Positions 26,283 to 34,535 of a stretch of DNA of 64,000 nt are shown piece by piece. The stretch's first letter is position 1, and every line of letters begins with the position of its first letter. The notes beneath the pieces were generated by a model that worked only from the letters and a program-made list of their open reading frames with translations, did not search any database and was not told the origin of the DNA. The stretch is from NCBI RefSeq assembly GCF_009604385.1, contig NZ_WEGJ01000019.1, forward strand, positions 1 through 64,000, in the 5' to 3' direction. Origin of the DNA: Streptomyces smaragdinus (GTDB lineage Bacteria; Actinomycetota; Actinomycetes; Streptomycetales; Streptomycetaceae). The position numbers and the translations under genes are program-made.

Positions 26283-26510
26283 GCCCCAGGAAAGGCGACC
26301 GGGTCGGCGTTCCGCCCATCGCGCGACAACTGGGATCGCCGGCACCAACTCCGGGGAGATCTCGCCACGAGGGTCTGGAAAGACTCCGCCCCGGAGCAGT
26401 GGGAGTACGAGATCACTGGCAGCGGGCGGGTGCGGTATCTGGTCAGTCCGGAGACCTCGACCGTCATCCTTGTGTATGCGTCGACCGGGCATCCCAAGGA
26501 CACCGAGTAA
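26283..26510 (+). pseudogene. Remnant of a toxin-type gene lacking its 5' part
   Basis: An open frame of 75 codons continues in phase after the TGA of the antitoxin-like gene and ends in TAA, but has no ATG, GTG or TTG to start it. Its translation contains DNWDRRHQLRGDLATR, EQWEYEITGSGRVRYLV and the end VYASTGHPKDTE, the C-terminal pattern I associate with about 100-residue partners of such antitoxins in Streptomyces. The N-terminal third is missing. It is read as a decayed toxin; translation by stop readthrough or from a rare start codon is the alternative. Confidence 0.5.
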
Positions 26511-26540
26511 TGGTGTTCGGCCGGGTGACGGCGACGATAA

Positions 26541-26566
26541 GCCCGGCTCAACGGGGTGAGCCGGGC
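26541..26566. terminator. Bidirectional hairpin terminator
   Basis: gcccggctca (26541-26550) and tgagccgggc (26557-26566) form a perfect 10-bp stem with a 6-base loop, between the toxin remnant (plus) and the DUF397 gene (minus). The minus-strand tail is ttatcgtc. Confidence 0.75.
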
Positions 26567-26573
26567 CTCGCCG

Positions 26574-26795
26574 TCAGACGGTGCCGAAGTCGCCGTGGCG
26601 GATCGCCTCGACGAACGACGTCCAGGCGGTGGGGGTGAAGGCGAGCGTGGGGCCGGAGGGGTCCTTGCTGTCGCGGACCGGGATGACGCCGGAGGCGGCG
26701 TACGACGGGGCCCATTCGACGCAGTTTCCGCCGCCGTTGCCGCTGTGGCTCGACTTGATCCACACCGCGTGAGTCGGATCGGGCGTGGTGCTCAT
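26574..26795 (-). CDS. DUF397 small protein
   Basis: A 73-residue DUF397 protein: WIKSSHSGNGGGNCVEWA, then VIPVRDSKDPSGPTLAFTPTAWTSFVEAIRHG. These small actinomycete proteins are encoded beside XRE/DUF5753 regulators, as in the WhiJ locus of Streptomyces development, and are thought to antagonise or modulate them. The ATG overlaps the regulator's TGA (ATGA), so the pair is translationally coupled. Confidence 0.92.
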   Translation of the reverse strand: MSTTPDPTHAVWIKSSHSGNGGGNCVEWAPSYAASGVIPVRDSKDPSGPTLAFTPTAWTSFVEAIRHGDFGTV

Positions 26796-27622
26796 GCTGG
26801 ATACACCTCCATGGCGGAGCGGATGAATTCCGCCGAGTCCGCTGGCGACAGGGCGGATGCCCTCAGCAGATCGTAGGCCCGCTGACGATCGGCGACGCTG
26901 TCCACGTCCTCCATCAACGTGCCTGTGCTGATGCTCTCTTCGTACGCGACCTGCACACCCTTGTCCAGGGTCATGAGGAAGAGGGAGCCGCCGGCCAGAG
27001 CATGTCCCCCGGCCTCGAGCGGGATGACCTGCAGCATGGTCAACCGCGTGAGGGCCAGTTCCGCGAGATGCGCCAACTGTGCTCGCATGACAGCCGGATC
27101 ACCGAAGCCCCGCCGGAACATGGCCTCGTCCAGCACCGCCGAGTACCGGCGCAGGATGCCGGACCGGAACGCCACCTGACGGCTGCGGCGAGCGACGACC
27201 AGTTCCTCGATCCGGTCCTCCGTCTCCCAGGGACTCGTCGTCCTGAACTGGGCGCGTGCGTAGTCCTCCGTCTGCAGGAGTCCCGGCACGATCTGCGAGC
27301 TGTACTCCCCGATGACCCGCGCCTTGGCCTCGAGCTCCATCCGCCGGCGGAACTGATCCGGATGGATCTCCTTGCTCGCCAGCACGTAGAGCTCCTGGAA
27401 AATGCCATCCGTCCCGAACGCCACATCCAACCGCGGCGGCAGGTCCGGAGGCGGCATCGCCTCCGCGGTCTCGATACGGGAGAGGTGGCTCCGGCTGATG
27501 TTCACCACCTCCGACAACCCCTCGAGGCTCATTCCCGCCCGCTCCCGGTGCGCACGCATCTTCGCGCCGAAGAGGTGGCGGGCACTGCGGTCGGGCGTGA
27601 GTTCACGCGGCTTGGCGGACAT
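26792..27622 (-). CDS. XRE-family regulator with DUF5753 domain (WhiJ-like)
   Basis: A 276-residue DNA-binding protein. The N-terminal helix-turn-helix covers about residues 17-60 (FGAKMRAHRERAGMSLEGLSEVVNISRSHLSRIE), followed by the DUF5753 domain, recognised by SSQIVPGLLQTEDYARA and LRRYSAVLDEAMFRR. ATG start with GGGAG upstream. Its stop overlaps the start of the DUF397 gene. Such pairs control differentiation or antibiotic genes in Streptomyces; the target here is unknown. The divergent 27765-28201 small genes share its upstream region and could be regulated by it. Confidence 0.92.
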   Translation of the reverse strand: MSAKPRELTPDRSARHLFGAKMRAHRERAGMSLEGLSEVVNISRSHLSRIETAEAMPPPDLPPRLDVAFGTDGIFQELYVLASKEIHPDQFRRRMELEAKARVIGEYSSQIVPGLLQTEDYARAQFRTTSPWETEDRIEELVVARRSRQVAFRSGILRRYSAVLDEAMFRRGFGDPAVMRAQLAHLAELALTRLTMLQVIPLEAGGHALAGGSLFLMTLDKGVQVAYEESISTGTLMEDVDSVADRQRAYDLLRASALSPADSAEFIRSAMEVYPA

Positions 27623-27764
27623 GCGGGACTCCCGTCTCCCCTGTGTCGGCGGGGGATGTGGATGCCTGGTGCGGCGACGTCGCCATGGGTGACGATGTCT
27701 CTACGCAACGTAGTGGAGTCCCGCAAGGGACGGCAGGCGAACGCAAGGAACGGACGGTCACCGC

Positions 27765-27995
27765 ATGACGACTTGGGCCAAGGCAGCCGCGTACGAGAAG
27801 GTCAGGGACGCGGAGTCGGTACGCGACGAACTGGACCGCGCCCTGCGCGCGGCGGGCGTCGCCCTCCCGTCCCTGGGCCTGGACGGCGTCTCCTGCGCCG
27901 GCCTGGTCCCGTACCCCCTGATCGACCTGGGCCGCTGCAACGTAACGACGGCCCGCGCCCTGACGGCGGCGCTGCAGGGGGAGACGCGGCAGTGA
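27765..27995 (+). CDS. Small conserved hypothetical protein, 76 residues
   Basis: A 76-residue acidic helical protein: WAKAAAYEKVRDAESVRDELDRALRAAG, then LPSLGLDGVSCAGLVPYPLIDLGRCNVTTARALTAAL. No signal or membrane segment. I do not recognise a family with a known role, but the sequence has normal codon usage and a coupled partner: its TGA overlaps the GTG of the next small gene. It is divergent from the XRE/DUF397 pair with a 142-base shared upstream region. Confidence 0.65.
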   Translation: MTTWAKAAAYEKVRDAESVRDELDRALRAAGVALPSLGLDGVSCAGLVPYPLIDLGRCNVTTARALTAALQGETRQ

Positions 27996-28201
27996 CGCGC
28001 CAGGAACGCCCCACCACAGCCGAGCTGAGCCAGAGGGTGACCGACCTGACCCGCCAGATCAACGCCCACCTGAACCGAACCCCGCCGGACGTCACCTGGC
28101 ATGTAACCGTGTCGGCCACGGTGACTTGGCAGGCGGTAACGGGTGGCTGTGCGGGTGGGACTATCCCTGCGCCGAAGGCGCAGGGGGCCGACACCCCGTA
28201 A
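27992..28201 (+). CDS. Small hypothetical protein coupled to the preceding gene
   Basis: A 69-residue ORF starting with GTG inside the TGA of the previous gene (GTGA). The first half (TTAELSQRVTDLTRQINAHLNR) is an amphipathic helix that could pair as a coiled coil; the middle (DVTWHVTVSATVTWQAV) is beta-like with alternating Thr and Val. A perfect 9-bp stem with a GAA loop (28165-28185) lies inside its last codons. The stop is three bases from the convergent SRPBCC gene's stop. Function unknown. Confidence 0.5.
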   Translation: MTRQERPTTAELSQRVTDLTRQINAHLNRTPPDVTWHVTVSATVTWQAVTGGCAGGTIPAPKAQGADTP

Positions 28202-28204
28202 AGG

Positions 28205-29113
28205 TCACCGCCGCCGGCGCAAGGCCCGCCCCACAACAACAACCGCCGCGACGACAACCGCCGCCGCAGGCGCAGCCCACCGCAACCGATCCACCGCCGA
28301 CACCGCCTCCCCCGAAGGCGAAGGCGCATACCGCCCCCGCGGCGGCGCATGATCAACCTCCTCGGTGGACCGCCCGATCATCGTCCGCCGAGCATGCGCC
28401 GCCTCAGGCTCATCATCCGGATCCGGCACATCCTCGATCTCCTCGATGATCTCGGGCCCGAGATCCTCCTCGACGAGATCATCGGCCAACGGATCCAACG
28501 CCGAAGGCGGCACCTCACCCTCGACGACAGACGCCTCCTCATCCGGCGGCTGCCGATCGGGCCCCGGGATCCCGGGGATGACGCGCTCGTTGTCGTCGGA
28601 GGAGGAGGACGAACCGGCCTCCTCCCCGGACGCGGCGCCACCCTCCGTATCAACGGAACCCTCGTCGGACGACACCAACGGCGAACTGGCCAGCCCCGAT
28701 GCCAGCCCCTCCCCGAACCGCTCCAGCAACCGCACCCCGGCCCCCCGCGCCACCTCACCGTCCACGGAAGCCAACCGCCCCTCCGCCCGGACGGACCCGG
28801 CACACGCGAGCGTCGTCCCCCCGTCCGCCGGCCGCGGAGTGAGCGTCAGCTCAAGAGCCACCGACCCCCCGCCCCGCGCCTCGGCCCCCTCCCCGGACAC
28901 CGTGACCGCATCGCCGTCCCCCGGGCTGACGCGAAGACTCCCCCGGTACGTGATGGTCGACCCGGCGATCCGCAGCCGCAGCCGCCCGGCCAGGGGATCG
29001 GACTCGGCGGCGTCGGCCTGAAGGCCGGGGACGGCGCGTGCGACCCGCGCCGGATCGCACAGGGCGGCGCGGACCGTCGCGGCGGGATACGGGACGTACA
29101 CCTCGTGCTCCAT
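28205..29113 (-). CDS. SRPBCC (CoxG-like) protein with C-terminal membrane anchor
   Basis: A 302-residue protein. Residues 1-145 are a START/SRPBCC lipid- or ligand-binding fold of the carbon-monoxide-dehydrogenase-subunit-G type: EHEVYVPYPAATVRAAL, AVPGLQ, then beta strands ending ERFGEGLAS. A long acidic, Ser-rich low-complexity linker follows (about 150-240), and the C-terminus is one hydrophobic helix rich in Ala/Val capped by Arg, so it is tail-anchored in the membrane. No carbon monoxide dehydrogenase genes are nearby. TAGGCT 6 bases before the ATG suggests a leaderless mRNA. Confidence 0.8.
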   Translation of the reverse strand: MEHEVYVPYPAATVRAALCDPARVARAVPGLQADAAESDPLAGRLRLRIAGSTITYRGSLRVSPGDGDAVTVSGEGAEARGGGSVALELTLTPRPADGGTTLACAGSVRAEGRLASVDGEVARGAGVRLLERFGEGLASGLASSPLVSSDEGSVDTEGGAASGEEAGSSSSSDDNERVIPGIPGPDRQPPDEEASVVEGEVPPSALDPLADDLVEEDLGPEIIEEIEDVPDPDDEPEAAHARRTMIGRSTEEVDHAPPRGRYAPSPSGEAVSAVDRLRWAAPAAAVVVAAVVVVGRALRRRR

Positions 29114-29180
29114 GCCGGGAGCCTACCGAGGTCCCGCCGGGACCGCCCAGGAGCCGCAGCCCGGGACCGCCTGAGAACCC

Positions 29181-30836
29181 TCACCCCGGATACCGCGGCC
29201 GTACCAGCGTCGACGCCGCCACCTCCGGCCCCGCGGCCCCCACCCCGGCGGCAGCCGCCCGCAGTCGCGCCGCCGTCAGCCAGCGCACCCGCGGCATCCC
29301 CCGCGGCAGCTCCAGCACGGGGACCCCGTCCCGCGCGGCGAGCACCAGACCCCAGTCGCCGCGGTCCGACGGCACCCGCAGGCCCGCGGTGCGGAAGCCC
29401 GCCGCCCGGACGGTGGACGTGACCGTCCAGTACACGCGCGGGCGCTTCCCCGCCGATCCGGCGTGCACGCTCAGCCGGCCGCCCGGCGCGAGCGCCCGCC
29501 GCGTGAGCCCGTAGAACTCCTGCGAGTACAGCTTCATGCCCGCCGCCCCGCAGGGGTCCCCCAGGTCAGCGACGATCACGTCGTACGCCCGGCGGGGCGC
29601 GGACCGGCGCAGCCAGCCGAAGGGCTCGGCGGTGACGGAGCGCAGGCGGGCGTCGCCGTAGACCTTGCCGTTGAGGGCGGAGAGGCGGGGGTCGGTGCGG
29701 GCCAGGCGGACGACCTCCGGGTCCGGTTCGACGACCGTCACCGACCGTACGTCCGGGTAGCGCAGCACCTCGCGGGCGGCGAGGCCGTCGCCGCCGCCGA
29801 GGATCAGCACGCGGGCGTGGGGGCCGGTCATCGCGGGGTGGACGAGGGCCTCGTGGTAGCGGTACTCGTCGCGTTCGCTGACGCGCAGGCGGCCGTCGAG
29901 GTAGAGGGCGAGGGGCTGGCCGGGGCGGCCGGTGAGGACGATCTCCTGGACGTCGGTCCGTAACGCGACGCGGACCGCGTCCCCGTACACCGCCCGGCGC
30001 GCGGCCTGCTCGAAGGGGCCGGCGAGGGTCGCGGCGGTGAGCAGGGCGGCCAGGACCAGCGCGTTGCCGGCGAGCAGGGCGTAGCGGGCGCGGGGGCTCA
30101 TGTCGCGGCGGAACAGCCACAGGACGACCGCCCCGCCGACGGCGGCGTTGACGGCGCCGGTGGCCAGGGCGCTGGTGATCTGGCCGAGCCACGGCAGCAG
30201 CAGGAACGGGAACGCGAGGCCGCCGACCAGCGCGCCCACGTAGTCCGCCGCGAAGAGGTCGGCGACGGCGCCGCCCGCGTCCTGGCGCCGGATGCGCTGG
30301 ATGAGCGTCATCAGCAGCGGCACCTCGGCCCCGATCAGCACCCCGATGGCCAGCGAGAACGCCACCAGCGCGGGCCGCGACTGACCGAGCCAGGCGAAGC
30401 ACGCGTACAGCCCCATGGCCGACATCCCGCCGACCAGCGCCAGCGCGCCCTCCATCAGCCCGAACGCCACGGCGGCCCGGGGCCGCAGGCGTTTGGCGAG
30501 GAGGGAGCCGGCGCCCATCGCGAAGACCATCACGGACAGGACGACGGACGCCTGGGTGACGGAGTCGCCGGCCAGATACGAGGCGAGGGCGACCAGCTCC
30601 AGCTCGTAGACGAGGCCGCAGGCGGCGCAGACGAAGACCGTCGCGAGCACGAGCAGCCGCCCGGTCGCCGGCCGCACGGGAAGCGGGAGCCGGGGCGGGG
30701 GGCGGTCGGACTCGAGGCGATCGGCCCCGGTCGTAACCCCGGACCGATCGGCCCCGTCCGCCCCACCACCCTCAGCAGAATCGTTTCCCTCGCGGCCGGA
30801 CCTGACCCCGGCCTGGGTTCGGGAGGTCCGTCGCAT
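29181..30836 (-). CDS. Membrane-embedded spermidine-synthase-like protein
   Basis: A 551-residue protein with about eight hydrophobic helices in the first 270 residues, followed by a soluble methyltransferase-fold domain of the polyamine aminopropyltransferase type: ILGGGDGLAAREVLRYPDV, VTVVEPDPEVVRLAR, then YDVIVADLGDP and LYSQEFY. The GGGDG loop and acidic residues for dcSAM or SAM binding are kept. Fused membrane forms are common in actinomycetes and their true product is not established. The gene follows DUF2617 by 15 bases on the same strand and the two probably form an operon. Confidence 0.82.
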   Translation of the reverse strand: MRRTSRTQAGVRSGREGNDSAEGGGADGADRSGVTTGADRLESDRPPPRLPLPVRPATGRLLVLATVFVCAACGLVYELELVALASYLAGDSVTQASVVLSVMVFAMGAGSLLAKRLRPRAAVAFGLMEGALALVGGMSAMGLYACFAWLGQSRPALVAFSLAIGVLIGAEVPLLMTLIQRIRRQDAGGAVADLFAADYVGALVGGLAFPFLLLPWLGQITSALATGAVNAAVGGAVVLWLFRRDMSPRARYALLAGNALVLAALLTAATLAGPFEQAARRAVYGDAVRVALRTDVQEIVLTGRPGQPLALYLDGRLRVSERDEYRYHEALVHPAMTGPHARVLILGGGDGLAAREVLRYPDVRSVTVVEPDPEVVRLARTDPRLSALNGKVYGDARLRSVTAEPFGWLRRSAPRRAYDVIVADLGDPCGAAGMKLYSQEFYGLTRRALAPGGRLSVHAGSAGKRPRVYWTVTSTVRAAGFRTAGLRVPSDRGDWGLVLAARDGVPVLELPRGMPRVRWLTAARLRAAAAGVGAAGPEVAASTLVRPRYPG

Positions 30837-30851
30837 GGCGGCGGACCCGGG

Positions 30852-31370
30852 TCAGGCCGGCTCCGCCACCCGCGCCCCCACTCGGCTCCGGGTCGTGACC
30901 AGCCGCCCCTCCTGGGGGTAGGCGTGCCACGTCCGCCAGCCGAGCCGGCCGCCCTGGCGGTACATGAGCAGGGCCGTGAAGGCGTAGGGGCTGCCGGGGA
31001 AGACCCCGGCCAGGCCGTGCGGGTGCTCGGCGACGAGTGCGAGGAGCTCCTGGGCGCGGGCCTCGAAGGCGGACTCGCCGAGGACTTCGACGCGGGCGCC
31101 GAACTCGTAGTCCCAGTCGCCGACCTGCTTGGCGACCCCGAGCGGCAGCGGGGTGCTGCTGCCCGGCAGGCAGGCCACGGTCTCCGAGCAGTCGCCGTCG
31201 GGGCCGTCGAGCAGCACCTGGTGCGACGCGCCGAGCAGGCGCAGCTCCACGTCCGTGGTGTCGAATTTCAGGGGCAGCACGGCCAGGGCGGGCAACGGCT
31301 CGAGGCCGAGCCGCCAGGCGAGGTCTGCCGCACGAGTGTCGGTGTACGAGGTTTTCAGAGTGGTGAGCAT
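30852..31370 (-). CDS. DUF2617 family protein
   Basis: A 172-residue soluble protein: TSYTDTRAADLAWRLG, LELRLLGASHQVLL-like core (written VELRLLGASHQVLL), then VACLPG and WRTWHAYPQEGRLVTTRS near the end. DUF2617 has no assigned function but is repeatedly found next to membrane spermidine-synthase-like genes in actinomycetes, as here. ATG start with GGAG 7 bases upstream. The 248 bases upstream hold no gene and probably the promoter of this two-gene unit. Confidence 0.85.
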   Translation of the reverse strand: MLTTLKTSYTDTRAADLAWRLGLEPLPALAVLPLKFDTTDVELRLLGASHQVLLDGPDGDCSETVACLPGSSTPLPLGVAKQVGDWDYEFGARVEVLGESAFEARAQELLALVAEHPHGLAGVFPGSPYAFTALLMYRQGGRLGWRTWHAYPQEGRLVTTRSRVGARVAEPA

Positions 31371-31618
31371 GGGTCGGCTCCGCTGACGCAGTACTGGATG
31401 GGCCGGCCCGCCTCACAGGAGGACCTGGAATGGAAGGCGCGGGCGGTACCGACTGACACGGAACCACGAAGTGACAGGCGGCCACAGCGCTTTTACCCAC
31501 ATTCTCCGATTTTCCATCCCCCCGGGTAGTCCACTGTTCACATGTTCAACGAGCTGTCGTCCTACGACCGTTCGCATACATGAGGCGACCACTTTCCGCT
31601 TGTTTCGGACAAAGCCCG

Positions 31619-31873
31619 TCAACTGCCGCCGCACCCACCGCCACCGCCGCAGCCCCCGCCGCCGCACGACGAACCGCCCCCGCAGGACGACCCCCCGTCC
31701 CCGCCGCCGCACGACGAACCGCCGGACCCGCCGTCCGCCCAGGTGCGCCCGTTGCCGCTGCCGCTGCGGGAGCGGCGACGGCGGGACCGGGCGGCCGGAG
31801 AGATACCGCTGATGCCGACCAGCCCGGCCACGACTATTGCGAAGAACACCAGGAAGAGCACTATTGCGCCCAT
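31619..31873 (-). CDS. Small single-helix membrane protein with Gly/Cys-rich tail
   Basis: An 84-residue protein. Residues 2-23 form a hydrophobic membrane helix (GAIVLFLVFFAIVVAGLVGISG), followed by an Arg/Ser cluster (RRRRSRSGSG) and a tail made almost only of Gly, Ser and Cys with five Cys in SSCGGG or GGCGGG spacing. Similar CGGGGCGGG tails end some larger actinomycete membrane proteins. AAGGGGGG lies about 6 bases before the ATG. The positive cluster suggests the Cys tail is cytoplasmic. Possible metal or redox role, unproven. Confidence 0.6.
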   Translation of the reverse strand: MGAIVLFLVFFAIVVAGLVGISGISPAARSRRRRSRSGSGNGRTWADGGSGGSSCGGGDGGSSCGGGSSCGGGGCGGGGGCGGS

Positions 31874-32080
31874 GCTCGTCCCCCCTTTTCCAAACCTGCT
31901 CGGGCCCCCCGTGGGTCCGGTGCTCCGGTGGTGCCCGCACCGGGCGGCGCCCAAAGCCGATTTGAGCCAATCCAGAGCTTCCGCCGGACCGGGCGGCGAC
32001 GCGCCGCGGACCGGCCGCCCCGCGCTCCCCCGGCGTCCCGGCAATGGCCCCGCGCACCGCCCGGACGCTACGGTGCTCAT

Positions 32081-33250
32081 ATGGAAAGACCGCTGCTCAA
32101 CCGCCGCCTCGCCGAGTTCACGACGACGATCTTCGCGGAGATGTCCGCGCTCGCCGTGCAGACGAACTCCATCAACCTGGGCCAGGGCTTCCCCGACACG
32201 GACGGCCCCGACCAGGTGCGGGACGCGGCCGTCCGGGCGCTGCGCGCGGGCCACGGGAACCAGTACCCGCCCGGCCCCGGCATCCCCGAGCTGCGCCGGG
32301 CGGTGGCGGAGCACCAGCGGCGCTGTTACGGCCTGGAGCTCGACCCGGACACGGAGGTGCTGGTCACCACCGGGGCGACGGAGGCGATCGCGGCGTCCCT
32401 GCTGGCGCTGCTGGAGCCGGGCGACGAGGTGGTCGCCCTGGAGCCGTACTACGACTCGTACGCCGCCTGCATCGCGCTGGCCGGCGCCCGGCGGGTCCCG
32501 GTCACGCTGCGCCCGGACGGCGACTCGTACGTCCTGGACCTGGACGAACTGCGCGCCGCGATCACACCGCGCACCCGGCTGATCCTGCTGAACACCCCGC
32601 ACAACCCGACCGGCACCGTCCTCACCCGTGAGGAGCTGGCGGCGGTGGCGGAGCTGGCGGTGGAGCGGGACCTGCTGGTGATCACGGACGAGGTGTACGA
32701 GCACCTGGTGTACGAGGGGGAGCACATCCCGCTGGTCTCCTTCCCGGGGATGCGGGAGCGGACGGTGAGCATTTCGTCCGCGGGGAAGACTTTTTCGTTC
32801 ACCGGCTGGAAGGTCGGCTGGGTGACGGGGTCGCCGGAGCTGGTCGCGGCGGTGCGGGCGGCGAAACAGTTCCTGACGTACGTCGCCTCCGGGCCGTTCC
32901 AGTACGCCGTGGCGGAGGCCCTGGCGCTGCCCGACGCGTACTACACGACCCTGCGCGCCGACCTCCAGGCCAAGCGGGACCTGCTGGCGGCGGGGCTGGC
33001 GGACGCGGGCTTCAAGGTCTACCGCCCGGCGGGCACGTACTTCATCACGACGGACATCCGCCCGCTGGGCGAGTCGGACGGCTTCGCCTTCTGCCGCTCC
33101 CTCCCGGAGCGCTGCGGCGTGGTGGCCATCCCGAACGCCGTCTTCTACGACCACCGCGAGGAGGGCGAGCACTTCGTCCGCTTCGCGTTCTGCAAGCGTA
33201 CGGACGTGCTGACGGAGGCGGTCACGCGGCTGAAGCAGCTGGCGGGGTGA
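32081..33250 (+). CDS. PLP-dependent class I/II aminotransferase
   Basis: A 389-residue fold-type I aminotransferase. Visible: NLGQGFPDTDGP, YPPGPGIPELRRAVAEH, VTTGATEAIAASLLAL, LNTPHNPTGTVLT (Asn for PLP O3), DEVYEHLVYEG and SSAGKTFSFTGWKVGW, which holds the Schiff-base Lys; the C-terminal Arg for the substrate carboxylate is in FVRFAFCK. The closest relatives by motif are methionine/kynurenine aminotransferases. No Shine-Dalgarno; TACGGT lies exactly 6 bases before the ATG, so it is likely leaderless. A terminator hairpin overlaps its stop codon. Confidence 0.9.
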   Translation: MERPLLNRRLAEFTTTIFAEMSALAVQTNSINLGQGFPDTDGPDQVRDAAVRALRAGHGNQYPPGPGIPELRRAVAEHQRRCYGLELDPDTEVLVTTGATEAIAASLLALLEPGDEVVALEPYYDSYAACIALAGARRVPVTLRPDGDSYVLDLDELRAAITPRTRLILLNTPHNPTGTVLTREELAAVAELAVERDLLVITDEVYEHLVYEGEHIPLVSFPGMRERTVSISSAGKTFSFTGWKVGWVTGSPELVAAVRAAKQFLTYVASGPFQYAVAEALALPDAYYTTLRADLQAKRDLLAAGLADAGFKVYRPAGTYFITTDIRPLGESDGFAFCRSLPERCGVVAIPNAVFYDHREEGEHFVRFAFCKRTDVLTEAVTRLKQLAG

Positions 33251-33275
33251 GGGCCCGTCCCCGGGCCCTCACCCC
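33244..33275. terminator. Perfect 14-bp hairpin, bidirectional terminator
   Basis: ggggtgagggcccg (33244-33257) and its complement (33262-33275) around tccc. The left arm includes the aminotransferase stop codon. It stands between that gene (plus) and the GH43 gene (minus) and can end both. Confidence 0.8.
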
Positions 33276-33280
33276 GTACG

Positions 33281-34390
33281 TCAGGTGACGGTGAATCCGC
33301 CCGAGACCAGGTTGAGGTTGCCGGTCATGGGGAAGCGGGTCGATCCGTTCCACCAGTGCCAGACGGCGAACTTGTTCCCGTCCGCCGAGGAGAAGACGTC
33401 GAAGCCGCCGGGGCCCTGGTGGTTGCCGGGGAGGCCCCGGTACGGGTTGAGGCCGCCGGTGCCCGTGTAGCCGAAGTACGGGCGGGCCACGCCGTCGCCG
33501 ATGGGGGTGCAGCGGGAGGCCGGGAGGGGGGTGGCCGTACCGCAGTCGGCGAGGCCGGTGGCGTAGCGGGGGCTGTCCCAGTTGTTGCCGGCGTAGGCCA
33601 GGTACCAGTGGCCGTTGCTGGACTTCCACATCGAGGGATTCTCCACGACGTGCGTGGTGCCGCTGATGTTGGTGGTGTCCCAGCTGATGTCGGTGCTTTT
33701 CAGCATGTCGCGGCGGGTGTCCCAGACCGCGCGCCCCTCGCTGTCCGTACGCACCGTCGAGATGCCGGTCTCCGCGCCGGAGGCGATCGCGTCGTCCCGG
33801 TACGTGACGTACAGCTGGCCGCCGTCGGTGAACGGGTTGGCGTCGAGCGCCCAGCGGCCGGCGGGGGGACAGGCCCATTCGCCCTGGTTGACGAAGGGGC
33901 CGCGGGCGCCGGAGGCGATGGCGCGGCCGATGCACTTCTGGCCGGAGTCCTTGCGGGAGGCGGTGTAGAACATGAAGTACCGGTCGCCGAACCGGGCCAC
34001 GCCGGGGGCCCAGATCGCGCCGCCGGGCTCGGCCCAGGCGCCGGGTCCGCCGGGGAGGGCGTCGCCGGAGGCGCAGTCGGCCATGCCGGGGCTGTTGCCC
34101 GAGCCGTGGATCAGCATGGGGACGTAGAGCTTTCCGGTGGGCGCGCCGCTGCAGCGCGCGCCCTTTCCGGCCCCGACGGTGGTGCCGTAGGTGATGAAGC
34201 GGCCGTCCTTGGCCAGGACGGTGTCCGGGTCGGCGAGGGCGAACGTCGATGACACCGCGGTCGCCGATACGTCGCCGGTCGCGTCCGCGGGGGCGCCTTG
34301 TGCGGTGGTGGTGAGGGCCAGGACCAGGGCGGCGATGCCGCCGCCGAGGGCGAGCCTCCGTCGTAACCAGTGCGTTCGCTGCTGTCCCAT
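33281..34390 (-). CDS. Secreted glycoside hydrolase, family 43-like
   Basis: A 369-residue exported enzyme. The signal peptide is clear: basic HWLRRRLALGG, a hydrophobic core, and a cleavage region near AQGAPA (about 30-35). The five-bladed propeller pattern of GH43 arabinanases and xylosidases is present: FALADPDTVLAKDG with the base Asp, WAPGVARFGDRYFMFYTAS, WALDANPFTDGGQLYVTY with the modulating Asp, and VENPSMWKSSNGHWYL with the acid Glu. Four or more Cys suit disulfides. It would cleave arabinose- or xylose-containing plant polysaccharide; exact substrate is not readable. The surface protein gene upstream is separated by a strong terminator. Confidence 0.82.
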   Translation of the reverse strand: MGQQRTHWLRRRLALGGGIAALVLALTTTAQGAPADATGDVSATAVSSTFALADPDTVLAKDGRFITYGTTVGAGKGARCSGAPTGKLYVPMLIHGSGNSPGMADCASGDALPGGPGAWAEPGGAIWAPGVARFGDRYFMFYTASRKDSGQKCIGRAIASGARGPFVNQGEWACPPAGRWALDANPFTDGGQLYVTYRDDAIASGAETGISTVRTDSEGRAVWDTRRDMLKSTDISWDTTNISGTTHVVENPSMWKSSNGHWYLAYAGNNWDSPRYATGLADCGTATPLPASRCTPIGDGVARPYFGYTGTGGLNPYRGLPGNHQGPGGFDVFSSADGNKFAVWHWWNGSTRFPMTGNLNLVSGGFTVT

Positions 34391-34481
34391 GCCGTTCCCT
34401 TCCCCGTCGATTGTCAGGATCGCGACAAGAAATCCGTGGGACGGCAGTCTACTGGCGGGACGACGGCGCGGGTAGGAGGCG

Positions 34482-34518
34482 CGGACCCCCGCCCCTCGTG
34501 TCGCGGGGCGGGGGTCCG
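34482..34518. terminator. Perfect 14-bp hairpin terminator
   Basis: cggacccccgcccc (34482-34495) and its complement (34505-34518) with a 9-base loop, just downstream of the LAXTG protein gene. Plus-strand tail is tttcgtacg. Confidence 0.8.
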
Positions 34519-34535
34519 TTTCGTACGTACGAGGG

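Noticed and set aside
23121..26492. Minus-strand open frame of more than 1100 codons opposite the 822-residue gene
   Set aside because: Composition is typical of a GC-rich antisense shadow; no start site and no domain pattern, while the plus-strand frame has normal third-position GC bias.
28165..28185. Perfect 9-bp hairpin read as a terminator of the SRPBCC gene
   Set aside because: It lies inside the coding part of the 27992 gene and has no T-run; noted as a feature of that gene only.
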